Positions 1 to 7,909 of a stretch of DNA of 64,000 nucleotides are shown one piece after another. The translations under genes were made by a program, and so were the position numbers. Location: the NCBI GenBank assembly GCA_018806915.1, contig JAGKQI010000078.1:124001-188000 (forward strand), given 5' to 3'. Numbering within the stretch: the stretch's first letter is position 1; the number at the start of each line of letters is the position of its first letter. The DNA is from Phytophthora colocasiae (taxonomy: Eukaryota > Oomycota > Peronosporomycetes > Peronosporales > Peronosporaceae). Below the pieces are notes generated by a model. The model searched no databases and was not told where the DNA came from. It saw only the letters and a list, made by a program, of their open reading frames with translations.

Positions 1-1
1 A

Positions 2-205
2 CGATATTGCTCTGATGTCGATAAAATATTGAGCGGAGAAGCTAACACTTTCAGTGTACCCGTTTTACCGGAATACTCGACATTGTTCATGGATCCATCT
101 AAGGCCAACTGGGACTTGCTTTCGAGCGCAGTCAACTGCGAAGCAGGATACGCAGGGACGGTATACCCCATTGATTTTGAGGATAGTATTAGCGCGATTG
201 GTTAG
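2..205 (+). CDS. TM-LRR family member A, C-terminal end only (gene starts before the window)
   Basis: An open frame runs from the window edge for 67 codons to TAG at 203-205. It reads RYCSDVDKIL... and ends with the motif YPIDFEDS followed by ISAIG. This matches the last ~67 residues of the intact family members at 5631-7835 and 13641-15827: a Cys in a TYC/RYC motif, a 'NWxxLxxAVxC' stretch, then the YP-x-x-FED tail. It is therefore the end of the extracellular LRR-like domain of another tandem copy lying to the left. No frame disruption is visible in the part present. Whether the whole gene is intact cannot be judged. Confidence 0.85.
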   Translation, partial: RYCSDVDKILSGEANTFSVPVLPEYSTLFMDPSKANWDLLSSAVNCEAGYAGTVYPIDFEDSISAIG

Positions 206-315
206 CAATATCCTAATAAAACATTCCTAAATACTACGAATGTGGAGCAAGTATCAAGTTCACAGTGAGATTTCTCTAGCAGTCAGAAAACCCTCCCCTT
301 TTCCGAACTACGTCC

Positions 316-655
316 GAGATTCCAGATATGCTATATCTTAGCATCGGCAGTACACTAATCACTGAGTTACCTCACCCATATTACATCTTATCTTCATCAC
401 AGACACCAACGTTTCATACTTTAGGCCTTGGATTGATCCAATGGTAGATAAATTGGTGATACTCATGGGAGGATCGACGTATTGCGGCGAGCTAGAGAAA
501 ATCACTAGTGGGGAAGGATATACGTTCAACGTGTTGCCATCGCAGTACTCAGTTATGTTACTAAAGACATCACAAATACAGTCAACTGTGCCATTTCCTA
601 CGCCGCTACCTTTTATCCGCTCGCTTTCGAGGATACAAACAGTACTTTTAAAATT
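316..655 (+). pseudogene. TM-LRR fragment B (C-terminal domain remnant)
   Basis: From 316 the DNA closely matches the 3' end of member D (7428 onward): 'gagattccagatatgctat' is shared, followed by the ISYFWPWIDP-like region, the 'MGGSTYCGELE' Cys motif near 465-500 and a 'YPLAFED'-like tail at about 610-640. The reading frame is broken several times, there is no N-terminal half, and internal sequence is missing relative to D. It is a truncated relic sitting between the end of A and the start of C, probably left by unequal crossing-over. It is unlikely to encode a product. Confidence 0.75.
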
Positions 656-729
656 ATACCAAACTAGTGGAAACACACAATATCGTCAGTTACGAGCTTG
701 TCCCTTCGACTACAGAGTTGACAGGAAAC

Positions 730-1173
730 ATGCCAATATCTTCAGCGTCCTCTCTGCAATATGTGGACCTCACGCCTTGGAATTTCGCTCTGTGGTGGGG
801 CGTTTTACTTATTGTGCACTTGTTGGCCAGCGGATACAACGCAGGATTCGCGATCTTCTATTACGAGTTGAAGAATACTTACCTGTACAGATGTCTTGAG
901 TATTCTGGAATCGGAATGTCAGCCAAAAATCATCCCATTATCGCGCATATAAATGCAGTAATGGCTGCAGCGCACGGAGGGTGTGCTCTGCTAATGGTGG
1001 TCGGATCGCTGTGGCGTCGCGAATTGGCATTTACCCCCTTTCCCCCTGATAGCAATGAAGCCTTTCAGAAGAGTATCAGATCAATTAATAGCAGGATGTG
1101 GCAGTTCACACAACCTGGAGACTGGGACGAGCTACACAGAGCGAATGTACACGAGCGACAGGGGGTTTGGTAG
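730..1173 (+). pseudogene. TM-LRR member C, 5' half (interrupted by a copia element)
   Basis: The ATG at 730 opens MPISSASSLQYVDLTPW, matching the MPQKIK...QYVDLEPW start of intact member D. The frame covers the first two membrane segments (FALWWGVLLIVHLLA and a second around AHINAVMAAAHGGCALLMVV) and the following cytosolic WRRELAF motif. Homology to the family stops after the codons for FTQP, near 1115, where a copia retrotransposon begins. The frame then runs only to a stop at 1173 in element sequence. The rest of the gene resumes at 3621. ACAACC is present at both junctions (1110-1115 and 3621-3626), and joining the two sides there keeps the frame. As it stands the gene cannot give a normal protein. 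Confidence 0.85.
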
Positions 1174-3620
1174 CCTTGAGCTTTTCCTCCTCGTACTATA
1201 GTGAAGTGCTATGAGTACGTTCAATCCACTTTTGATTTTTCCTTCTTCCTCCCAGAACTTCGTGTACGCTAAGTCGACTCCAAGTGAGCAAGCACTTCTT
1301 GCTAAAGCGCGTTCACGCACACAGCGCACGCAGCTTGGTTATGAGCCCAAGGTTGACGAGCTTTGGCAAGTAAGATGACGGATTCTACGAGTGGAGTATC
1401 GACAGCTGCAACCTCAGCTGCAACATGTACAGTGATGACAAGTTCAAGTAGTGCTGCAAGCTCGAGCATGGTGTCGACGATGGCTCCAGCTGCTGGAACA
1501 GCTCAAACAATGTCTGCTACGGCTACAGGACAACCAGCCACGGCTATTGGACAGACTGTTGCTACTCAGGCTAGGCCCAAACCTTTGGGTACTAGCAAAC
1601 CACCACTCTTTGATGGGGTTTTGAAGTCTATCAGATGAGGCTGATGCTTTATCTTGAGCAACGAGATTCATGGAGAATTGTGACTGGAGAAGAAACACGG
1701 CCAGTTGAAGAAGGAGAAGCACAAAGAGACTTTGATGCACGAGATCGATTGGCAATGGAGACAATAATCAGAGGACTATCTGATGCTGATGTCCAGAAGG
1801 TGTGTGTTTACAGGCGAGCTATAGACATTTGGAATGCTGTGGTCGCAGAGAAGACTCAGCGTGACTTCTCGTATGGAGTGCACTTGAAGCGGAGATGTAT
1901 ACACACACGTACACACCTGGTAAGAAGATGGCTACATACATTCAGGAGATGACTACAATGAGACAGAAGCTACAATACATGGGCCCACAGTTTGTTATTG
2001 ACGATGTGGAGATGTCAAGCTTGTTGTTAATGGGAGTGTGCACAGTGCACAGAGAGATCGTGACACAGTTTGATTTCTCGTTCAGACAAGGAAACCCACC
2101 TACCCTGCAGCAGGTGAAGAATGCTTTACTTTCGAGAGATGAAATGGAAAAATGGCGGCTGGTACAGCTAAAGACAAAGGTGAAAATAACTCTGAAGCGG
2201 TAATGCAGTCAAGCCATGCTGGTAAGGGACAAGATAACAAGACTGGAGGTGGCAAGAAGCCCGTGGTGCGATGCTTTCACTGCAAGCGGAAGGGTCACAA
2301 GCGCAATGAATGCTGGTTCCTGAAGGGAGATTCAAAGAAACCCAAAGGAAATCAGTCCAAAACTCAGAAGAAAGGCGACAAGAAGACGCAAAAGGAGAAG
2401 AAAGAAGCCAAGAAGAAGAAGAAAAACGATGACTCTGAAGAAGATTCTTCTGGTGCTATGAATTACATGAGATTTGTCACTGAAGTACAGAAGAAGAGTG
2501 ATTCAAGTTCGAGCAGTGATTGTAGCACAGAGAGTTTCGTTGGAATGGTACTGAAGCACAGCCGGAGCGTCTCTCAAGTGGATTGGATGCTAGATAATGG
2601 CGCAACTACTCATGTTTGCACTGTGAAGGACATGTTCACCAGTTTTCATAAGTCGAAGACGGTGTTCACTGTGTGGAATGGCAACAAGACGAAGGGAGAA
2701 TTTGCTGGATCACTGCTGGTACATGCAGTAAATGCGAGAAGTGGTAATGAAACCTCGTTTACTATGGATGGTGTTGAATATTCGCCTCATGGACCCACGA
2801 ACATTATTTCTCTTGGAGTAATGCAGAAGAACGGATGGGGTTTGACTGTCACTGCACCATCGGAAATGCCTCAGAAGATGTGGCTTGAACGTGACGAACA
2901 GAAATTGGAATTCGTGCAACATGGAGTGCATTACTGGCTGAACACTGAAGAATTTGGTGGATATCAAGCAGCAGTAATTGCGTCTTCAGTAAGTGCGGAT
3001 GCGAATCCTCTTATGCGTTGGCATGAAAGGTTTGCTCATCTCAATGAGGCAGCTTTGAAGTTCATGATGAGAAACCAGACAGTGAATGGGATGAATATCT
3101 CACACGAACATTTAAAGACCAAATTGAATTGCCTGAGCTGCATGGCTGGAAAACAGCGTAGGAAATCGTACAAGAACCCTGGAGATAAGCGAACGAAACA
3201 CAATTTCGAGCGAATTATGTCAGATGTCTGTGATATTCGCAAGTATGTCTCTGTTAGTGGTTCGACTCGGTATTTCCAGTTGATACTTGACGAAGGCTCA
3301 CGTCACAAGTGGTGTTACCCGCTAAGTCACAAAAGTGAAGCTGCAGGTAATGTCAAGCAATTGCTGACTGAATTGTTAGCGCAAGGGAAGCGAATTCACC
3401 GATTCACGAGTGATGGAGGCGGCGAGTATGTGAATGCAGTACTGAAGAACTTCCTTTTGGAAAAGGGAATTCAGTTCATACCTACGCACGCATATACTCC
3501 GGAAGAGAACTGTTTGGTGGAGAAACTGAATGATGTTCTCGTTAACAAGATGAGAGCTGTCATGTATGCGGCAAACTTACCGATGAAGCTCTGGCCCGAA
3601 GTCATAATTAAGACGTTGGT
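1116..3620 (+). mobile_element. Truncated Ty1/copia retrotransposon inserted in TM-LRR gene C
   Basis: The insert starts with TGGAGACTGG right after ACAACC. Its likely 5' LTR remnant ends near 1332, and a half-tRNA(iMet) primer site lies at 1337-1349. Gag fragments follow (ATG 1375, then two frameshifts: pieces to about 1638, 1635-1952 and 1895-2203), then a frame from 2152 carrying a zinc knuckle, an aspartic protease (LDNGATTH), the GAG-pre-integrase HHCC region and an integrase core. The integrase is cut shortly after its catalytic Glu (KLWPEV), so reverse transcriptase, RNase H and the 3' LTR are all missing. The flanking ACAACC copies look like a target-site duplication. The right end is not a canonical ...CA terminus, so a secondary deletion reaching almost to the element end is inferred. 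The copy is non-autonomous and dead. Confidence 0.8.
1337..1349 (+). promoter_or_regulatory. Copia primer-binding site (half-tRNA iMet type)
   Basis: GGTTATGAGCCCA is complementary to the anticodon-arm region of eukaryotic initiator tRNA-Met (loop CUCAUAA). This is the internal half-tRNA priming mode known for Drosophila copia. It lies just downstream of a CA-ending LTR-like stretch and 25 nt before the gag ATG at 1375. The same 13-mer occurs at 27865-27877 in the second copia. Confidence 0.7.
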
Positions 3621-5430
3621 ACAACCACTGGATAGCGATCGACTGAGTTCACGAGTTAGTTTACGGCTGGGATCTTTGAAATCTCAAACTCTACAAGTGT
3701 ATACAAAAGTTTGGGGTCGGAGGGGGTTGATGGGAGTCAATGGCAGTAACTTTCACGCAATTCTCGTAGCTCGAGAATTGTTGGAAACCGTACTCCAGAC
3801 TGTTCAAGCCTACCGGATGAGCTGGTATTTACCGCGTATGCTGCTGAATCGATTTTATCTCTGTCTGCTAGTGCTGAATTGCTGGTCCTCCGTCTTCATT
3901 TACTCCTATTTGTTCAAACGAAATGAAGCTCGGAAGCGGTTTGCCAGCCTAGTATCGGACTGTATTCTTGACTTGGTATCTTACATGGGAGTTCCATTGA
4001 TTGTCATTCTCAGTTATGTTGGAGATTATGATACGAACCTGAAAGGATTTCCCTTGATATTCTGGTACGATGACGTGTGGTCGGCTCGTGTTCTCAATGA
4101 ATTCCAAATGGTTATCATCGTGTCATGGTCAGATTTGATAAGTAGAACTGTATTTTCGTTGGGTCTCATTGCTACGACCACTAGCTTGAAGGAGCTTTTA
4201 CGCAAAGTACCAACATCCAGCAGTAAACGCCGTATCGCAATCAGTATCCAAGTTCCGGTTAAGCCTAAAAGACTAAACGCTATTAGCCCCACACTCACAG
4301 GAAATTCCAAGGCTACTTTACCCCGTGGCAGAAGCTACAGTAGCACCGGTCTAGTGACCCACCGGGGGCAGAGATTGTTACACATTATGAATGTAATATT
4401 CGGTGTCTGGGGTGCAATTGTGCTAAGCTTACACATTGAAGCTTCCGTACAACCAAAGCTACCACAGTGTGCCTTGCAGGTTCACCCATGGGCAATGTCC
4501 GACCCGGCCTGTTATCTCGCCATTTTGGATTGCCATCGCCTCGGAATCTCCGGTTTGAAATCAGAAGTCGAGGACAAATGGAGCGAATTTGACAGGTCTA
4601 CTGTGGTCACACTCGTGATCCGTCACTGCACGGCGTTGGAAGTCCCCGATTCGATTGCCGATTTCCATTTAACTACGGGGATTAAAGTGTACAACGCAAC
4701 GATCATCGACTGGGGGACTTCTGCTGCGGTGACTAACACGAATCACCCCGCTTTAATTTGGCTGTATTTCGTCCGAGTGGATTTACCTGGCGGTAGACTT
4801 CCAGAAGGAATCATGTCTTCGGATTTCCCTGGAAACCTTTACGATCTAGAATTTACCTATACAAACGTACGCGAAGTACTAGACGACCTGGATACAAAAT
4901 GGTTGATTGGAACGACTGTATACTTCGAGTACAGCGAGCTCACGAGTATCCCATCCGTGATTTTGCGGCTAGACCCGTACAGTATATCGTTCATAGGAAG
5001 TCCAATCACTGAGCTGCCTCCAGAGGTTTTCGAAGTCCCGGATATGGTCTACCTCTACATGGGGAGCACTCCGATTCAAGAACTGCCATACAACGTTTCC
5101 AATTTCTCCCCTGGACTGGCGTATATTTTTCTAACTGATACGAACATCTCGTTCTTCTGGCCATGGATCGATCCACTAGTAGAGAGGACACTGGATGGAG
5201 AGCAGGCGCCGCTTTTGATGGGCGGGTCGACGTATTGCAACGAGCTTGAGGAGATCACGAGTGGTAAAGCTGAAGCTTTCAAGATTTTGCCATCAGATAA
5301 GTATTCACTGCTTATGGACGCTTCGATCACAAATCGAGATGTTGTTCTACATACTGTGAGTTGTGACTTGGCCGACGCTGAACCGGTCTACCCGATTGCC
5401 TTTGAAGATAGTGTGAGCGCGCTGAAGTGA
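2152..5430 (+). CDS. Chimeric open frame: copia protease/integrase fused to the C-terminal two-thirds of TM-LRR member C
   Basis: A single uninterrupted 1092-codon frame. Residues ~1-490 are copia: a CCHC knuckle (CFHCKRKGHKRNEC, residues ~41-54), a Lys-rich linker, the protease motif LDNGATTH, GAG-pre-integrase (H...H...CLSC) and an integrase core with D, D (TSDGGGEY) and E (LVEK). At about residue 490 (nt 3621) it passes without a stop into the TM-LRR protein: VYTKVWGRRG, the LLETVLQTVQAYRMSW loop, four further hydrophobic segments and the full LRR-like ectodomain ending in YPIAFED. The fusion is in frame by chance or selection. Nothing in the sequence shows that it is expressed. The TM-LRR part lacks the first two membrane segments. 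Most likely it is the frame-preserving right half of an insertionally broken gene. Confidence 0.7.
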   Translation: MAAGTAKDKGENNSEAVMQSSHAGKGQDNKTGGGKKPVVRCFHCKRKGHKRNECWFLKGDSKKPKGNQSKTQKKGDKKTQKEKKEAKKKKKNDDSEEDSSGAMNYMRFVTEVQKKSDSSSSSDCSTESFVGMVLKHSRSVSQVDWMLDNGATTHVCTVKDMFTSFHKSKTVFTVWNGNKTKGEFAGSLLVHAVNARSGNETSFTMDGVEYSPHGPTNIISLGVMQKNGWGLTVTAPSEMPQKMWLERDEQKLEFVQHGVHYWLNTEEFGGYQAAVIASSVSADANPLMRWHERFAHLNEAALKFMMRNQTVNGMNISHEHLKTKLNCLSCMAGKQRRKSYKNPGDKRTKHNFERIMSDVCDIRKYVSVSGSTRYFQLILDEGSRHKWCYPLSHKSEAAGNVKQLLTELLAQGKRIHRFTSDGGGEYVNAVLKNFLLEKGIQFIPTHAYTPEENCLVEKLNDVLVNKMRAVMYAANLPMKLWPEVIIKTLVQPLDSDRLSSRVSLRLGSLKSQTLQVYTKVWGRRGLMGVNGSNFHAILVARELLETVLQTVQAYRMSWYLPRMLLNRFYLCLLVLNCWSSVFIYSYLFKRNEARKRFASLVSDCILDLVSYMGVPLIVILSYVGDYDTNLKGFPLIFWYDDVWSARVLNEFQMVIIVSWSDLISRTVFSLGLIATTTSLKELLRKVPTSSSKRRIAISIQVPVKPKRLNAISPTLTGNSKATLPRGRSYSSTGLVTHRGQRLLHIMNVIFGVWGAIVLSLHIEASVQPKLPQCALQVHPWAMSDPACYLAILDCHRLGISGLKSEVEDKWSEFDRSTVVTLVIRHCTALEVPDSIADFHLTTGIKVYNATIIDWGTSAAVTNTNHPALIWLYFVRVDLPGGRLPEGIMSSDFPGNLYDLEFTYTNVREVLDDLDTKWLIGTTVYFEYSELTSIPSVILRLDPYSISFIGSPITELPPEVFEVPDMVYLYMGSTPIQELPYNVSNFSPGLAYIFLTDTNISFFWPWIDPLVERTLDGEQAPLLMGGSTYCNELEEITSGKAEAFKILPSDKYSLLMDASITNRDVVLHTVSCDLADAEPVYPIAFEDSVSALK

Positions 5431-5630
5431 CTATCTAACGGGGTTGTACATGTATTACATGTATAAATTCTGTAAATATGGGAATTCAAGAAAAGTACTA
5501 CTTTTTCTCCTTTTCTTCTTTTCACGATAAGAAGTGAGGTTCACGAATCTAACTTTAGTCCTCACATCGATTCTATGTTACAACCTTTTCTTTAGTTGGC
5601 ATTCTTCGTCAGTTCCCCAGAAGGCTAGCA

Positions 5631-7835
5631 ATGCCTCAGAAAATCAAGTTGTTAGGGTCGCCACCGCAGTACGTTGACCTCGAACCGTGGGGTTTTGCGC
5701 TGTGGTGGTTTATCATTCTAGGAGTACATCTGATCACATTTGCCTACAATACGGCGTATGCCATGTTCTATTACGCGTTGAAGGACACCTACATGTACAT
5801 GACCTTCGAGTATTTCGGAATTGGTATGGTTGCAAAGGATCATCACATTATTGCCGTGGTAAATGCAACCATGGCAGCTCTTCATGGCGGGTGTATACTG
5901 CTGATGATCATTGCTTCGATTTGGCAACGCGAATTGGCCTTCTCGCCATGGCCGGAAGAAACTGGGTCGTATACCTCTACAAGCAGCAGGAGAGGTTCTG
6001 TAAAAACCGGCGTTAATACTGATAAGATGACTTCTAGACTAATGTCCACGAAATTCAACACGGTCCGAATGTATTCGAAAGTTTGGGGTCGAAGAGGTGT
6101 GCTTGGTGTCAATGGCGGTAATTTCCACGCAATTTTGATCGCTCGTGAGCTACTTGAAACTGCACTTCAAACCCAGCAAGCGTATCGAATGAGTTGGTAT
6201 CTTCCACGATGGCTTTTGAATCGGTTCTATCTCTGTTTGCTGGTGCTGAATTGCTGGTCTTCTGTCTTTGTTTACTCTCTACTATTTAAGAAAAACGAAG
6301 CTCGTCGACGGTTTGCCTGTCTATTGTGTGACTGTATCCTGGACTTGATATCCTGTATGGGAGTTCCTCTCATCGTGGTGTTAAGCTATGTGGATCAGTA
6401 CAATCCTACAATTACTGGCTTTGATATGGAGAGGTGGTACGATGAATCGTGGTCTGCCCATGTCTTGAACGAGTTTCAAATGGTTTTAGTCACTTCTTGG
6501 TCAGATTTGGCCAGCCGAGTGGTGTTTTCATTTGGATTAGTATCCACCACCACAAGTTTAAAAGAGCTACTGCGACGGTCTCCGAGCGGCACGAAACGCA
6601 AAATTGTTTTTACTGCTGACAGTGTAAGAATGCCGGAAAAACCAACACGCACGGAAGCTAATGGCCCGACACTCGATGGTATCATAACAGCACAGCAACC
6701 ACATATACCCGTCAAAGTTGGTGGCGGTAGTTATGGTGAAGCAGGCTTGCGTTCCCGTGCTGGCATAATGGTATTACACCTGGTGCATTTACTATTTGCT
6801 GGATGGGGTGTGCTGGTATTAGGCCTTCATATCCAGGCTTCACTACAGCCTGAACTAGCACAATGTACTTTACAAGTACACCCCTGGGCAGTGTCTGAAC
6901 CAGCTTGCTACCTTGCTGTTCTCGACTGTTACCGCCTCGGTATATCCGGAAAGAGAGATGAAGTGGAGGCGAAGTGGAGTGAATTTGATCGCTCTAGCGT
7001 TGTCACTCTGGTTATTCGGCACTGCCCAGCACTAGAAGTCCCAGAAATGATCCGTGAATTCCACCAGACAAGCGGCATTAAGGTTTACAACTCAACAATC
7101 AACGAATGGAGTGCGTCTGCTGCTATCACTAACACAAACCACCCCGACGTTGGGTTTCTTTTCCTAGTTCGAGTTAATATGACGGGTGGAGTACTTCCAG
7201 CTGGGCTTCACGATAAGGATTTCCCTACTAAACTATATGACATTGAAATGTGCCATACCAATTTGAAGGAGTTGCCAGAAGATTTGGATTCAATTTGGAT
7301 GGTTGGAACGATGATCTACATCGAGTACAGCCAACTAACCAGCGTTCCTTTATCGATTACGAACCTGGATCCCTACTACCTTGCAGTGACTGGCAACCCC
7401 ATTTCTGAACTACCTCCAGAGATTTTCGAGATTCCAGATATGCTATATCTCGGAATCGGCAGTACTCTGATCACTGAGTTACCCCGTAACGTGACAAATT
7501 TCTCACCACTGTTGTCTTTTATCTACATCACTGACACTAACATTTCGTACTTTTGGCCGTGGATTGACCCATTGGTCGAGAGTAAATTGGAAATGCCACG
7601 GCCATTGCTCATGGGAGGATCCACGTATTGCGCTGAACTAGAGAGAATCACTAGTAGGGAAGCAGATACATTCAGCGTGTTGCCATCGCCGGAGTACTCA
7701 GTGATATTAACGAATGCATCCGAAGAGAACTGGAGAATCCTCACACACACAATCAACTGTGAGATATCCTACGCTGCTACCTTCTATCCGCTGGCCCTTG
7801 AAGATGCAAACAGCGGGTTGAATGAGAACATTTAG
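5631..7835 (+). CDS. TM-LRR member D: multi-pass membrane protein with extracellular LRR-like domain
   Basis: An intact 734-residue protein. Hydrophobic segments lie at about 22-47, 73-97, 197-219, 230-254, 282-307 (weaker) and 378-402. The loop after segment 2 holds a Ser/Thr-rich stretch and then VWGRRGVLGVNGGNF and ARELLETALQTQQAYRMSW, the most conserved block of the family. Residues 403-734 form the presumed ectodomain: paired Cys (QCTLQVHPW, PACYL, LDCYRLGISG, IRHC), irregular leucine-rich units (ELPPEIFEIPDM and similar), conserved sequons (YNSTI, VNMTG, NVTN, TNIS), a TYC motif and the tail YPLALED. The ATG at 5631 is the first in frame and aligns with member C. No known catalytic motif is visible. 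A receptor or adhesion role is inferred only from topology. It lies 200 bp downstream of C and converges with the oxidoreductase gene, the two stops being about 75 bp apart. Confidence 0.9.
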   Translation: MPQKIKLLGSPPQYVDLEPWGFALWWFIILGVHLITFAYNTAYAMFYYALKDTYMYMTFEYFGIGMVAKDHHIIAVVNATMAALHGGCILLMIIASIWQRELAFSPWPEETGSYTSTSSRRGSVKTGVNTDKMTSRLMSTKFNTVRMYSKVWGRRGVLGVNGGNFHAILIARELLETALQTQQAYRMSWYLPRWLLNRFYLCLLVLNCWSSVFVYSLLFKKNEARRRFACLLCDCILDLISCMGVPLIVVLSYVDQYNPTITGFDMERWYDESWSAHVLNEFQMVLVTSWSDLASRVVFSFGLVSTTTSLKELLRRSPSGTKRKIVFTADSVRMPEKPTRTEANGPTLDGIITAQQPHIPVKVGGGSYGEAGLRSRAGIMVLHLVHLLFAGWGVLVLGLHIQASLQPELAQCTLQVHPWAVSEPACYLAVLDCYRLGISGKRDEVEAKWSEFDRSSVVTLVIRHCPALEVPEMIREFHQTSGIKVYNSTINEWSASAAITNTNHPDVGFLFLVRVNMTGGVLPAGLHDKDFPTKLYDIEMCHTNLKELPEDLDSIWMVGTMIYIEYSQLTSVPLSITNLDPYYLAVTGNPISELPPEIFEIPDMLYLGIGSTLITELPRNVTNFSPLLSFIYITDTNISYFWPWIDPLVESKLEMPRPLLMGGSTYCAELERITSREADTFSVLPSPEYSVILTNASEENWRILTHTINCEISYAATFYPLALEDANSGLNENI

Positions 7836-7909
7836 ATTGTTTTAATGCTAAGCTAAAACAATAGATTGTCGTTCAATACTATGTTCAGGGCGAATTGTTG
7901 TTTTTGGGG

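Noticed and set aside
1337..1349. tRNA-Met-like sequence (also at 27865)
   Set aside because: Only the 13-nt anticodon-arm complement is present, directly after an LTR. It is a primer-binding site, not a tRNA gene.
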